Below are positions 9,345 to 18,644 of a stretch of 64,000 nt of DNA, piece by piece. The translations under genes were made by a program, and so were the position numbers. Position 1 is the first letter of the stretch. Each line of letters begins with the position of its first letter. This DNA comes from Neobacillus ginsengisoli (GTDB taxonomy: Bacteria > Bacillota > Bacilli > Bacillales_B > DSM-18226), in the NCBI RefSeq assembly GCF_030813055.1, contig NZ_JAUSTW010000009.1:192680-256679 (forward strand), in the 5' to 3' direction. The notes under the pieces are model-generated. The model was given only the letters and a program-made list of their open reading frames with translations, was not told the DNA's origin and searched no databases.

Positions 9345-10072
9345 TCCATATCCCCCCTTACAAAGCGTTGCACTCTTTCATCTTTTGGATGATGAAGGAT
9401 GTCACTCTCCCCGATTTCAATCACTTCTCCGCCCATCATAACCCACGAATAGTCGCCAATCGATAATGCTTGCTCTAGATTATGGGTAATCCAGACAATG
9501 GTTGTTAAATATTCTTTATTAATTCTAACGATAAGCTCTTCAATTTCCTGCTGGGATACACGGTCAAGCGAGGAAGTTATTTCATCCAGCAGCAACACCT
9601 TTGGCCTGTTTACTAGGGTGCGAGCGATGGATATCTTTTGACGCTGACCACCGGATAAATCCTTTACATTCCGTTTCAAGAATTTTTCTTCCAGTCCGAC
9701 AAGGTTTAATAATTCTATAGCTTTCTCCTCAGGCAGCTGCTTTCCTTGTAATGTAACCGGCAGTGCAAGGTTTCTCCATACACTTCCGCTGATCATCGTT
9801 GCACTTTGGAGAGCAAGCCCCACTTTCCGGCGCAATTCGACCGGGTCAAAGCTTTCGATCTTTTTGCCATTAATAAAAATTGCACCTGAATCAGGAGATA
9901 TCAGTCCATTACACAATTTAAACAAGGTTGTTTTCCCTGCGCCTGAAGGACCGACTAATGTAGTAATTTTGCCCTCGGGAAAGGAACCGGTAATATCTAT
10001 TAAAATAGGTGCATCTCCAAAAGAATAATGGACATTCTCAAATTTAATGAATTCATTATCGTTTGACATCAT
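9341..10072 (-). CDS. fetA: ABC transporter ATPase FetA (YjkB-like)
   Basis: ATPase partner of the downstream FetB permease. 243 aa with Walker A GPSGAGKTT (about 40-48), Q-loop (LQSATMISG), signature LSGGQRQ (about 139-145), Walker B VLLLDEITSSLD and the switch His in WITHN. Two tandem ATG codons (10072 and 10069) could start it; neither has a strong ribosome site. The gene is first in a two-gene operon. Substrate assignment to iron is by family only. Confidence 0.87.
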   Translation of the reverse strand: MMSNDNEFIKFENVHYSFGDAPILIDITGSFPEGKITTLVGPSGAGKTTLFKLCNGLISPDSGAIFINGKKIESFDPVELRRKVGLALQSATMISGSVWRNLALPVTLQGKQLPEEKAIELLNLVGLEEKFLKRNVKDLSGGQRQKISIARTLVNRPKVLLLDEITSSLDRVSQQEIEELIVRINKEYLTTIVWITHNLEQALSIGDYSWVMMGGEVIEIGESDILHHPKDERVQRFVRGDME

Positions 10073-10263
10073 TTTTCTTGATTTCTCAAGTTTGTATCAG
10101 GAAGTGTATTTGCCAATTCAGGTACAAAAAGAAAAGTCTGTTTATTCAAATTATATTTTTCCACCTTTCATTCCTCCGATTACATTCTATATACGGGATA
10201 CTATTAAAAAAGACCGAGCAAGAAGGAAAATGTCGGGTCCAGCAATAGTTGGTTCCTTAAATT

Positions 10264-10358
10264 TTATTGTCTGCTTAACCTATGTATCTTTCTTTCCAAA
10301 GCATAAACACGTTTATTTAAACTGAACGTAATACTTCTAATAATTCATTATTCATCAT
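10264..10358 (-). pseudogene. Short ORF broken by a one-base deletion
   Basis: A good GGAGGTATCC site and TATAAT-like box precede an ATG at 10358 reading MMNNELLEVLRSV and then a TAA. Adding one T in the TTT run continues in frame as LNKRVYALERKIHRLSRQ to a stop at 10264. The combined 31-residue peptide is a plausible charged helix. Either a decayed small gene or a homopolymer sequencing error. Function unknown. Confidence 0.4.
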
Positions 10359-10405
10359 TGGATACCTCCAATTTTTATATTATAACACAAAGAAAAAAGG
10401 CATTG

Positions 10406-10543
10406 TTAAATGGCATAGAATAACCATTTAACTTTAGAGTTATTAATTTCAAGGGGCAGAAAATCCTTTAAACCTTCCCTTCGTTCCTCTTCTAATTTTG
10501 TCAATCTTCCTTCTAGTGTATGAAGGTATTCATAAACTAAAAT
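10406..10543 (-). other. Open frame without start codon, possible gene remnant
   Basis: The minus strand reads VYEYLHTLEGRLTKLEEE and then REGLKDFLPLEINNSKVKWL to a stop at 10406. The composition is protein-like (charged helix), but there is no start codon and the 5' side runs into the terminator of selO. I do not recognise it; it may be the end of a lost gene. Confidence 0.25.
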
Positions 10544-10575
10544 AATGCCACCTCAAGTAAAGAGGTAGCATTATC
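10541..10575 (-). terminator. Rho-independent terminator of selO
   Basis: Minus strand ATAATGCTACCTC, a 6-nt loop, GAGGTGGCATTAT, then TTTAG. It lies 70 nt after the selO stop. Confidence 0.75.
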
Positions 10576-10646
10576 AGTAGTAGTAAACCATGACGAAGCA
10601 GCAACTTGATTGAGAAAAGCAGAATGACTATCCCAATGCTTCTATA

Positions 10647-12116
10647 TCATGTACCGCAAAATGTTCGGTAAGGATTGGTTGATGGCGCAGGCAGTGTGGA
10701 GTATTCAGCCTGTTCGGGATTATGCGCATAGGGGCTTGAAAGAACATTAAGAAGTTGCTCCATCACGCTGTAGTCTCTTTGTTTCACTGCGGCTTCCAGT
10801 GCGGCTTCTACACGGTGGTTCCGAGGGATAAGCGCAGGATTGCTGTTCCGCATCAACTGTTGCGATGAGGCTTTCGATTCCTGCTGCCTGCCTAGTCTTG
10901 CCTTCCACAGCTCATACCACTGAGCAAATTTCGGGGTCCCAAACAGGACCGTTTCCTCCGGTGTATCAAAAGTTAAGGCTCGGAAGGTATTAGTATAGTC
11001 CCCTCGAGACTCCTGCATCATACTGAGGAGGTCATCAAAAAGGGATTCATCCTGTTTTTCCACGTTGAAAATTCCCAGTTTTGCTCTCATTCCCGCATGC
11101 CAATTATTCAGATACAGCTCCATAAAATCTGAAATCGCATCCTGGGCTAGTTTGACAGCCTGTTCCTGATTGTCATGAAGCAGCGGCAATAGGGTTTCAG
11201 CAAATCGCGCCAGATTCCATCCGGCAATATACGGCTGATTGCCATAGGCATAGCGGCCTTGGCGGTCAATGGAACTGAAAACCGTATCCGGATCATAATT
11301 ATCCATGAAGGCGCAAGGACCATAATCAATGGTTTCTCCGCTAATGGTCATGTTATCGGTGTTCATCACCCCGTGGATAAAGCCAACCAGTTCCCATTTG
11401 GCAATCAGTGCAGCCTGACGCTTGATCACTTCCTTAAGTAGCGAAAGATATCGGTTCTCATCAGCTTCAACATCTGGAAAATGGCGCTTTATTGTATAGT
11501 CAGCCAGAATACGTAGTTCCTCAACTGTGCCCCATTTTGCAACGTATTGAAAGGTGCCGACACGGATATGACTGGCAGCCGTACGGGTCAGAATGGCACC
11601 GGGCAAGTCGGTTTCGCGGATAACCACCTCACCGGTTGTCACCACTGCAAGACTTCGGGTGGTAGGGATACCAAGCGCATGCATGGCTTCGCTAATGATG
11701 TATTCGCGCAGCATCGGTCCAAGTGCCGCCCGACCATCACCCCCTCGGGAGTACGGCGTCCTGCCCGGACCCTTGAGCTGAATATCAAACCGTTCACCTA
11801 AAGGGGTGATCTGTTCGCCAAGCAGTATAGCCCGGCCGTCACCTAACATCGTAAAATGCCCAAATTGATGCCCGGCATAAGCTTGAGCAAGAGGCGAAGC
11901 ACCTTCGGGAATTCGGTTGCCGGCGAACACCGCTAAGCCATTTTCGCTTTGCAGCGTCTCGACGTTCAATCCCAGGGATGTTGCCAACGGATCATTGAGA
12001 ATGATTAACTTCGGTGAGCGAACAGGGGTCGGGTTCTGACTGGAAAAAAATGATTTTGGCAAACGGGAATAACTGTTGTCTAAGTTCCATCCTGTTTCTT
12101 TTATTTCTTTTGCCAT
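10647..12116 (-). CDS. selO: Protein adenylyltransferase SelO (YdiU family)
   Basis: Pseudokinase-fold enzyme that transfers AMP from ATP to Ser/Thr/Tyr of target proteins, linked to redox balance in characterised members. 489 aa, full length for the family. Visible family motifs: [20 protein letters not shown] (about 80-99), [20 protein letters not shown] (about 114-133), the catalytic-loop segment [11 protein letters not shown] (about 244-254) with the metal-binding DYGPCAFMD (about 263-271), and the C-terminal YRTFCGT containing the conserved near-terminal Cys. The start at 12116 has AAGGAG. Monocistronic, ending at the hairpin 10541-10575. Confidence 0.93.
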   Translation of the reverse strand: MAKEIKETGWNLDNSYSRLPKSFFSSQNPTPVRSPKLIILNDPLATSLGLNVETLQSENGLAVFAGNRIPEGASPLAQAYAGHQFGHFTMLGDGRAILLGEQITPLGERFDIQLKGPGRTPYSRGGDGRAALGPMLREYIISEAMHALGIPTTRSLAVVTTGEVVIRETDLPGAILTRTAASHIRVGTFQYVAKWGTVEELRILADYTIKRHFPDVEADENRYLSLLKEVIKRQAALIAKWELVGFIHGVMNTDNMTISGETIDYGPCAFMDNYDPDTVFSSIDRQGRYAYGNQPYIAGWNLARFAETLLPLLHDNQEQAVKLAQDAISDFMELYLNNWHAGMRAKLGIFNVEKQDESLFDDLLSMMQESRGDYTNTFRALTFDTPEETVLFGTPKFAQWYELWKARLGRQQESKASSQQLMRNSNPALIPRNHRVEAALEAAVKQRDYSVMEQLLNVLSSPYAHNPEQAEYSTLPAPSTNPYRTFCGT

Positions 12117-12350
12117 CGTATCTCCTTCCCTTCTTTTGTCTTTCTGTTTCCAAAATTTTTTCTTTTACATAGACTCATTTCTATATGACAGTTGATTTAT
12201 ACCCTAGAAAAAATCGGCTTTCAGATTTTTTCAAACCTAATTAAGTACTTTATATGGTTATCTATTTCCATATTAACTCTTGGCAACCCTTTTTAATGTC
12301 TACTTTTGCCAATTTATTATACCCTACATCCAAATAAACTACTATTTATA

Positions 12351-12401
12351 AAAAATAGCTGACTCGAAAAGGTTATGTTGAACGCTCTTTTCGAGTCAGC
12401 T
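12351..12401 (-). terminator. Strong Rho-independent terminator
   Basis: 15-bp perfect arms (12357-12371 and 12387-12401, AGCTGACTCGAAAAG and complement). On the minus strand ATTTTTTAT follows. It ends the transcript of the small coiled-coil gene. The remaining spacer up to selO (12117-12350) shows nothing I can name. Confidence 0.85.
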
Positions 12402-12415
12402 TCTAAAGTTTTTCT

Positions 12416-12697
12416 TTAAAACTCCCCGTCGAAGGGGGTAAATTGAATGTGTAATCTGTTTTCCACTGCACGAAGCCGCTGATTTACTCGATGAAGCCGG
12501 CGTTGAAGCTGGTCAATTTCTTTTTGTTGCCGATCATTTTGCCTTTCAAGCTGACTAACTCTGCGTTCAAGCTGCTGCCATTGAGGAAGTTGCAGTAGCT
12601 GCGACAGTTGTCTGTTCGGGTCATATAGTTCCTGCTGTGCATATGGATTGTAGTCGAACTGACCCTGTTGAATTGGATAATTTCCATACGGATACAT
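12416..12697 (-). CDS. Small Tyr/Gln-rich coiled-coil protein, 93 aa
   Basis: Starts MYPYGNYPIQQGQFDYNPYA at ATG 12697, which has AAGGAG 9 nt upstream; the longer frame to 12853 lacks a start signal. The N-terminal third is Tyr/Pro/Gln-rich like spore-surface proteins. Residues about 40-80 form a heptad coiled coil (LERRVSQLERQNDRQQKEID). It is divergent from the MFS exporter. Function unknown; a spore-coat-associated role is only a guess from composition. Confidence 0.7.
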   Translation of the reverse strand: MYPYGNYPIQQGQFDYNPYAQQELYDPNRQLSQLLQLPQWQQLERRVSQLERQNDRQQKEIDQLQRRLHRVNQRLRAVENRLHIQFTPFDGEF

Positions 12698-12903
12698 TTG
12701 GGCATTCTCCTTTTGGGTTAATATCCTACAGAATATGCAGACATTTACGGTGTGAAAAGGCAAATGCCCAGAAACTGCCGGAGTGCAAAAAAATATAGAT
12801 CTGAATTCGCATATGAATACACCTATGCAAAACTTGTATGTTACAATCAACATTGAACTTTCTGTTTCTCTTTAAAGCTATATGAAAAAAGGAAGTGAGA
12901 TCA

Positions 12904-14091
12904 TTGAAATCCAGAAACGGAAAGATTTTGCTCGGATTATCGGTTGCTGCGTTTTTGGGGCCATTTACCCAGACCATTTATACACCTAGTCTGGTGGAGG
13001 TTGGACATTATTTTGCAGTAAATCAATTTATGGTGAATCTAACCATCTCCCTATATACGTTTGTTTTGGCCGCCAATCAGTTCTTTATTGGTCCCCTGAC
13101 AGATACTCGCGGGCGAAAAGCAACTTTGCTGCCGGGCCTGCTAATTTTTATGGTTGGCTCCCTAATTTGTTTTCTCTCACCAAACTATTTTCTGTTTCTC
13201 TTCGGGAGAGCAATGCAAGCTTTTGGGATTACGACCGGCTCTGTCGTAGCCGCTGCTGTTATTGGAGACATTTATGCTCCAGCCGAGCGAGGCAAAGCTA
13301 TGAGTGTGTACCAAACTATGGTTTTTCTTGGTCCTGTTCTCGGTCCTGTCATCGGAAGCTTGATTGCATCATACGCTGAATGGCATTGGGCATTTGCCGT
13401 TTTGGCTGCTGGAGCATTGTTTGCATACTTCTATAACCATTTTACGTTAGAAGAGACGCTAAAGAAGGATGCTGCTCCGAGCCGAATTACCTTTAAAACC
13501 TTCACAGGGATAGTAAAGAATCGTGCCGCTTTTTCGATTATGCTGCTTGGTTTTGTACAGTTTTACGGCTATTATATTTATTTAGTTTTTATTCCCGGTT
13601 TACTGGACGAACTTTTTACGGTGTCTCTGGTAATGAAAGGCTTGTTTTTCGTTCCTTTGACAGCGGGGATTGTTTTGGGGTCCTTCCTAGGAGGCAAAAT
13701 TCAAACGTTTATGCGGCATACGTCTATTCTCGTGTATTCAGCATATGGACTCGGATTAGGGGTTGCGGTTTTCTGGGTATTGCTTTCCTTACACCTCATC
13801 ACAATACCGGCATTAATTGTATTTTTACTTGTCTACGGTGTCTTGCAAGGTATAAGTCTACCTTCGCAAATTACCTCTCTTGTTAATTTATTTACCAAGG
13901 AGAAAGGAACAGTAATGGGGATTTACAACTTTATCCGCTTTAGCGGAGCAGCAATTGGCCCGCTCCTTGGCTCATTCTTTTTTGGTTTTGGCGGCGAAAA
14001 TGCTTTATATATTACCTTGACGTTGTTCTTGCTGTGTGGCGCTTTTGTTATACAGCGAAACAGTCGGGTATTACAAAGTAAGCTTGGATAA
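12904..14091 (+). CDS. MFS drug exporter (Bcr/CflA-like)
   Basis: About 395 aa with 12 predicted helices. The loop between TM2 and TM3 carries the MFS motif A variant GPLTDTRGRKATL. The Bcr/CflA/DHA1 group is suggested by YTPSLVEVGHYFAVN and MVFLGPVLGPVIGS (motif C, antiporter type, about 140-153). I prefer the TTG at 12904 over GTG 12895: GGAAGTGAG sits at the right distance only for the TTG. A proton-driven multidrug or metabolite exporter; substrate unknown. Followed by repeat arrays. Confidence 0.85.
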   Translation: MKSRNGKILLGLSVAAFLGPFTQTIYTPSLVEVGHYFAVNQFMVNLTISLYTFVLAANQFFIGPLTDTRGRKATLLPGLLIFMVGSLICFLSPNYFLFLFGRAMQAFGITTGSVVAAAVIGDIYAPAERGKAMSVYQTMVFLGPVLGPVIGSLIASYAEWHWAFAVLAAGALFAYFYNHFTLEETLKKDAAPSRITFKTFTGIVKNRAAFSIMLLGFVQFYGYYIYLVFIPGLLDELFTVSLVMKGLFFVPLTAGIVLGSFLGGKIQTFMRHTSILVYSAYGLGLGVAVFWVLLSLHLITIPALIVFLLVYGVLQGISLPSQITSLVNLFTKEKGTVMGIYNFIRFSGAAIGPLLGSFFFGFGGENALYITLTLFLLCGAFVIQRNSRVLQSKLG

Positions 14092-14115
14092 AGAATTGTT
14101 TCAGGGTAACTTGAT

Positions 14116-14270
14116 GAAGGACAATATCCACTTCTCTGAGCGGATATTGTCCTTCAAAACCGATTTCAAAGACAGAGTCCCTCTTATTAAAGCAGATTCT
14201 GTCCTTCAAAACCGATTTCAAAGATAACTTCCCTCTTCCTAAAGTGGATTTTGTCCTTCTTAAAATCAAA
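14116..14270. repeat. 52-bp tandem repeats preceded by a 14-bp perfect hairpin
   Basis: TGTCCTTC recurs at 14148, 14200 and 14252, and its neighbours (CAAAACCGATTTCAAAGA) are shared by the first two copies, giving an imperfect ~52-bp unit. The first copy is the right arm of a perfect inverted repeat (14116-14129 with 14142-14155), a possible end of the MFS transcript. The array lies between convergent genes. Confidence 0.75.
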
Positions 14271-14290
14271 GCCCCTCTAAATTTCCCCAA

Positions 14291-15349
14291 TTATAATCTT
14301 TTTAACCTCCTACAAATTTCATCCCCAACCTCAATGGTAGAAGCCTTCCCTCCTATATCAGGTGTCTTAAAACCGTCATTTGTAGCATCCTCTACAACAT
14401 CAAGAAGCTTTCGGCCCAGCTCAATCTCTCCGAAGTGGTCAAGCATCATTTTCGCTGTCCAAATTTGTCCAATTGGATTCGCAATCCCCTTGCCAAAAAT
14501 ATCCGGAGCTGATCCATGAACAGGCTCAAACATCGAAGGATATTTTCCATTTAAATTGATATTAGCTGCCGGAGCAATCCCAATGCTACCCATAATCGCT
14601 CCGCCGACATCTGTTAAAATATCTCCAAACAAGTTGCTTGCAACGATGACATCAAAGATTTGCGGACGTGACACAAAAAAAGCTGCTAAGGCATCAATAT
14701 GATAGGATGCGGTTTGAATATCCGGATAATCCGCTCTTACATCATTAAAAACTTCATCCCAAAATGGCATTGAGTGGATGATCCCGTTTGACTTTGTCGC
14801 GGAAGCAACATGCCCTCTTCTTTTCTTTGCCAGCTCAAAAGCGTATCGCATGGCACGCTCTGTCCCTTTCCTTGTGAATACAGCATTTTGAATAACTACC
14901 TCATCTTCTCCTCGATGAATCCTGCCGCCGACTTCACTGTACTCACCTTCACTGTTTTCCCTAACAACAATCAAATCAAAATCTTTGGGATTTACGAGCG
15001 GCGACTGTAGACCTTTAAAAAATTTAGCCGGACGAATATTAATCGATTGCTCCAATTCTCTTCTAATTTTTATTAATAGTCCCCATAATGAAACATGATC
15101 TGGGACAAGTTCAGGGTTTCCAATCGCCCCTAGAATAATAGCATCAAAGCTTTTTAATGTTTCTAACCCGTCCTCCGGCATCATTTTTCCATGCTCCAGA
15201 TAATAGTCGCAGCTCCAAGGAAATTCTTTAAAATCAAATTTCAGTCCGCCATGAAGTTCTTCAATCGTGTTTAGAACATGTAATGAAACCGGAACTACTT
15301 CCTTCCCTATTCCATCTCCAGGTATAGCAGCAATCTCAAATTTTTTCAT
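14291..15349 (-). CDS. dmlA: Tartrate / D-malate dehydrogenase (decarboxylating)
   Basis: NAD-dependent beta-decarboxylating dehydrogenase of the isocitrate/isopropylmalate fold, 352 aa. Start IAAIPGDGIGKEVVP; substrate-binding arginines in SINIRPAKFF and VVRENSEGEYSEVGGR; metal site DALAAFFVSRPQIFDVIVAS (about 218-237); C-terminal FEPVHGSAPDIFGKGIANP. SEGEYSEVGG and the overall sequence match the B. subtilis YcsA / E. coli DmlA subgroup rather than LeuB. RBS GAGAGGG precedes ATG 15349. It lies 39 nt behind a sensor kinase gene and may share its transcript. Confidence 0.88.
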   Translation of the reverse strand: MKKFEIAAIPGDGIGKEVVPVSLHVLNTIEELHGGLKFDFKEFPWSCDYYLEHGKMMPEDGLETLKSFDAIILGAIGNPELVPDHVSLWGLLIKIRRELEQSINIRPAKFFKGLQSPLVNPKDFDLIVVRENSEGEYSEVGGRIHRGEDEVVIQNAVFTRKGTERAMRYAFELAKKRRGHVASATKSNGIIHSMPFWDEVFNDVRADYPDIQTASYHIDALAAFFVSRPQIFDVIVASNLFGDILTDVGGAIMGSIGIAPAANINLNGKYPSMFEPVHGSAPDIFGKGIANPIGQIWTAKMMLDHFGEIELGRKLLDVVEDATNDGFKTPDIGGKASTIEVGDEICRRLKRL

Positions 15350-15388
15350 CCTGACCCTCTCTCAATCCTTTTTATCATTATTTTACTT

Positions 15389-16627
15389 CTAAACCTGTCT
15401 TTTGAATATCATTTCAATTGTTGTTCCTTTTCCGGGGATGCTTTGAACCTTTGTCTTTCCTTGATGTTGTTCAATAATCCATTTTGCGATCGATAAACCA
15501 AGTCCGGTTCCTTCGCCTGCTGTTCTTACTTTATCCCTTTGATAAAAGCGGTCAAAGATTTTTGGAATGTCCTCTTCCGGGATGCCGATTCCTGTATCTT
15601 TTACCCTTAAGGTAATGGAAGAGCCAATTTGATGACAGGAAAGGCAGATCTCCCCGCCTTCATTTGTATACTTCATGGCATTGTCCAGCAAGATAACGAT
15701 TAATTGATGAATTCTTTCCTGATCGGCAAGAAAGAGGACAGACTCTGAAACATCTAAATGAATCGACTTCCCTTGATACGTAGCGATATCTTCAAATTGC
15801 TGTGTTATATTTTTTAAAAGCTCATCCAATCGAAAAACCTGTTTCTTTATTTCAATTTGATTGGAATCCGATCTGGCTAATATCAGTAAATTGGCCACCA
15901 GTTTCGAAAGCCTTCTCGATTCATTTGAAATCGCAGAGACATCGATAATTTTTTCCCGTATACTTGCCTGCGGCGAACGAAATAATACATCAGTTTTTGC
16001 TTGGATCACTGCTAATGGAGTTCTTAACTCATGGGAAGCGTCGGACACAAATTGCTGCTGTTTTTGCCAGGCATTTTTAATGGGTATCAAGGATTTTCCA
16101 GCTAGGAGATAACCGGAAACCACTGCACATATCACTCCTAGGCCACAACCAATCAGTAAAATCAACAACAGCCGATTTAGTAATTCTTTTTCCGAATTTA
16201 CATTCCGAATGAATTGGACTCTTATTTTCCCGGAATCGCTTGTGTACATTTCAATTGAAATATATCTAAATGAAAATCCTTCGATAGTGACATCCTTCAG
16301 TGTATTTAAATTTTTCGGTTCAATTAGCTTTTCATTATCTTGAAAAATTCCTGAGTCATGACTTTGTTGATCCAGTAAATTATTTTTTTCATTCCATAAT
16401 AACGTAACAATCCTTGGGTCTCCTCTCATTCCCATAGGGCTGCCATTACGATCAGATACAGGCTGATCCTGCTGAAAATGACGGGCGGATTCGAGCAGCG
16501 ATTGATTTACATCCTTATATAAACTATTTTCGGTATAAAAATAGACAATACTGCCAAGGATCCCAATCAACACAATAAAAACCAAGGAATTTAAAAAAGT
16601 CAGTCGTAGATGTGTTTTGCGGAACAT
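15389..16627 (-). CDS. Sensor histidine kinase without adjacent response regulator
   Basis: 412 aa from ATG 16627 (MFRKTHLRLTFL), which has AAAGGAG 8 nt upstream. Two TM helices (about 9-30 and 155-180) bracket a roughly 120-residue extracytoplasmic sensor; the H box is FVSDASHELRTPLAVIQ, the N box VILLDNAMKYT, the G boxes KDTGIGIPEEDIPKIFDRFY and GEGTGLGLSIAKW. It resembles CiaH/YclK-type kinases. No response regulator lies next to it: upstream there are only a repeat and the terminator of the ABC operon. An operon with the downstream dehydrogenase is possible. Confidence 0.88.
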   Translation of the reverse strand: MFRKTHLRLTFLNSLVFIVLIGILGSIVYFYTENSLYKDVNQSLLESARHFQQDQPVSDRNGSPMGMRGDPRIVTLLWNEKNNLLDQQSHDSGIFQDNEKLIEPKNLNTLKDVTIEGFSFRYISIEMYTSDSGKIRVQFIRNVNSEKELLNRLLLILLIGCGLGVICAVVSGYLLAGKSLIPIKNAWQKQQQFVSDASHELRTPLAVIQAKTDVLFRSPQASIREKIIDVSAISNESRRLSKLVANLLILARSDSNQIEIKKQVFRLDELLKNITQQFEDIATYQGKSIHLDVSESVLFLADQERIHQLIVILLDNAMKYTNEGGEICLSCHQIGSSITLRVKDTGIGIPEEDIPKIFDRFYQRDKVRTAGEGTGLGLSIAKWIIEQHQGKTKVQSIPGKGTTIEMIFKRQV

Positions 16628-16682
16628 CCTAAGTACTCCTTTCCCGTTCATTTTACAATCAGCCTGTTATTTTGACTTTAAG

Positions 16683-16742
16683 AATTGTCCAGCTCTAGCG
16701 CCCAAAGACTAGTGTACGTCACTAAACGGGTGCTTTCGCTTT
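16683..16742. repeat. Bacillaceae-type dispersed intergenic repeat
   Basis: The stretch starting TTGTCCAGCTCTAGCGCCC and ending with GGGTGCTTTCGCTTTTC resembles the TTGTCCAGCTCCAGCGCC elements scattered in Bacillaceae spacers. It occupies the place where a response regulator would be expected upstream of the kinase. Confidence 0.5.
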
Positions 16743-16747
16743 TCTAT

Positions 16748-16776
16748 AAAAAAAGCGGCCGCATAACGCGATCGCT
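16748..16776 (-). terminator. Terminator of the MacAB-like operon
   Basis: Minus strand AGCG-A-TCGC, loop, GCGG-C-CGCT followed by seven T residues, 14 nt after the permease stop. It separates the exporter operon from the kinase gene. Confidence 0.85.
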
Positions 16777-16789
16777 ACCTTTCCTCTCC

Positions 16790-17956
16790 CTATTCATACC
16801 TAAGGGCCTGAATGGGATTTAATTTTGAAGCTTTGTTAGCAGGGAATACCCCGAACACGACTCCAACTACAAGAGAGAACAAGAATGATAACAGCATGAC
16901 CGATGTTGAATAGGAAATAGACATATTCATAAAGGTTGAAACAATTTTTCCTATCCCTAGACCTGCGAAAATACCGATGACTCCACCCATTGAGCTTAAA
17001 ACAACAGCTTCAATAAGGAACTGCAGTAAAACATCCCGCCTTTTGGCTCCAATCGCCTTTCGAATCCCGATTTCTTTTGTCCGTTCTGACACGGAAACAA
17101 GCATGATATTCATAATTCCAATCCCGCCGACAAGTAAGGAAATACTTGCAATTCCTCCTAGCATCATCGTCATCGTATTGGAAACAGAACTCATCGTATT
17201 CATTAAATCCTGCTGATTAGTAACACTATAAGAGTCACTTTTATTTGGATACAAGGAAGCCATCTCCATTTCAACCTCAGTCATGACAAAATCCATATGG
17301 TCCTGGCTCTTTCCTTGTAAATAAACCTGGCTGATTGTTGTAGTACCAACTACACGCTCACCTGTGCTAAGCGGTACAATGACAACATCATCTCCGCTTT
17401 GTCCCAAAGAGCTCCCTTTAGAAGCTAAAACGCCAATTATTTTAAAAGAAGTTCCCTCAATTTGAATATATTGCCCCACAGGATTGTCGGTTCCAAAAAA
17501 TGTCGAAGCTGTATCCGATCCGAGAACAACGACCTTTTGTCTGTATTCGACATCAAGATCCGTGATAAACCGACCTTGATTCACCTTGGCACCGCGAACC
17601 GACTCATAGGCTGCATTCGTTCCTGTCAGGCTTACTTGAGACGACGTCTTTTCTTTTTTAACCGTTACTCGTCCTGATACGACAGGTGAGACCGCATTGA
17701 CTCCGTTTAATTTACTTAACTTGTTGATTTTGTCTTCTGTTAAGGTGATATCCGAACCTGTTGAATTAATGGTTAATAGATTTGTCCCTAATTGATTGAT
17801 TTGGCTCGTAACATTTTTCGTTGAGCCTTGGGCAATCGAGACAAGCACGATTACCGAAGAAACACCGATGATAATCCCAAGCATAGTTAAGACGGCTCGC
17901 AGCTTATTGCTTTTAATACTCTTGAGTGCCATTTTAATAGACTGAATGATGCCCAA
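16790..17956 (-). CDS. MacB/YknZ-type ABC transporter permease
   Basis: FtsX-fold permease, 388 aa: one N-terminal TM (about 20-42), a large extracytoplasmic domain, and three C-terminal TMs; the MacB-family loop ISLLVGGIGIMNIMLVSVSE and RTKEIGIRKAIGAKRRDVL are clear. I choose TTG 17956 as start (M)GIIQSIKMALKSIK, preceded by GGGGGTG at 6 nt; alternatives are ATG 17971 or a longer frame to 17989. It overlaps the end of the ATPase gene. With the ATPase and fusion protein it forms an efflux system for peptides, antibiotics or signalling molecules. Confidence 0.87.
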   Translation of the reverse strand: MGIIQSIKMALKSIKSNKLRAVLTMLGIIIGVSSVIVLVSIAQGSTKNVTSQINQLGTNLLTINSTGSDITLTEDKINKLSKLNGVNAVSPVVSGRVTVKKEKTSSQVSLTGTNAAYESVRGAKVNQGRFITDLDVEYRQKVVVLGSDTASTFFGTDNPVGQYIQIEGTSFKIIGVLASKGSSLGQSGDDVVIVPLSTGERVVGTTTISQVYLQGKSQDHMDFVMTEVEMEMASLYPNKSDSYSVTNQQDLMNTMSSVSNTMTMMLGGIASISLLVGGIGIMNIMLVSVSERTKEIGIRKAIGAKRRDVLLQFLIEAVVLSSMGGVIGIFAGLGIGKIVSTFMNMSISYSTSVMLLSFLFSLVVGVVFGVFPANKASKLNPIQALRYE

Positions 17957-18644
17957 GGAGCACACCCCCATTCTCAAAAAGCTGACCATCCTGGATACTG
18001 ACCATTCTTTTTGCTTGTTTTGCTATTTCTAGATCATGTGTGATTAGAATTATCGTATGGCCCATTTCATTTAACTCTTTCATCATCGTGAGAATTTCCT
18101 TACTGGTTTTACTATCAAGGGCACCCGTTGGTTCATCCGCAAGCAGAATCGCCGGCTGGCCAACAAGAGCTCGAGCGATGGCTACCCTTTGCTGTTGACC
18201 ACCTGAAAGCTGAGTCGGTAAATGACCGGCCCTTTCCTTTAACCCGACCTTGTCTAGACCTTCCAATGCTCGTTCACGTCTTTCGTTTGCCGTTACGCCG
18301 GCATAGAGCATTGGCAATTCTACATTTTCAAGAGCTGTTAGTTTCGTTAACAAGTTAAAATTTTGAAAAATAAACCCGATCTTTTGATTGCGAATCATTG
18401 CTAATTTATTATCATTCATTTTTCCAATATCGTTCCCGTCTAGCAGATAGGTCCCAGTATCAGGCCGATCAAGGCAGCCAAGCATGTTCATTAACGTGGA
18501 TTTACCTGAACCGGAAGGACCAATGATGGCTAAAAATTCGCCTTTTTGAATTTCTAAAGAAACATCATTTAAGGCATGTACGGTTTCCCCTCCAAGTTCA
18601 TACGTCTTTCTAATGTTGTTAATTTCAATAATCGGGGTGCTCAT
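17934..18644 (-). CDS. MacB/YknY-type ABC transporter ATPase
   Basis: 236 aa. Walker A GPSGSGKST (about 41-49), Q-loop FQNFNLL, signature LSGGQQQRV (about 144-152), Walker B ILLADEPTGALD, switch His LITHD. The LolD/MacB subfamily is shown by the sequence ETVHALNDVSLEIQKGEFLAI. ATG 18644 shares a base with the stop of the fusion-protein gene (TAATG). Energises the neighbouring FtsX-type permease. Confidence 0.92.
   Translation of the reverse strand: MSTPIIEINNIRKTYELGGETVHALNDVSLEIQKGEFLAIIGPSGSGKSTLMNMLGCLDRPDTGTYLLDGNDIGKMNDNKLAMIRNQKIGFIFQNFNLLTKLTALENVELPMLYAGVTANERRERALEGLDKVGLKERAGHLPTQLSGGQQQRVAIARALVGQPAILLADEPTGALDSKTSKEILTMMKELNEMGHTIILITHDLEIAKQAKRMVSIQDGQLFENGGVLLGHHSVY

Noticed and set aside
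12416..12853. 145-codon version of the small coiled-coil protein
   Set aside because: The upstream 52 codons lack a start signal and the ribosome site AAGGAG fits ATG 12697.
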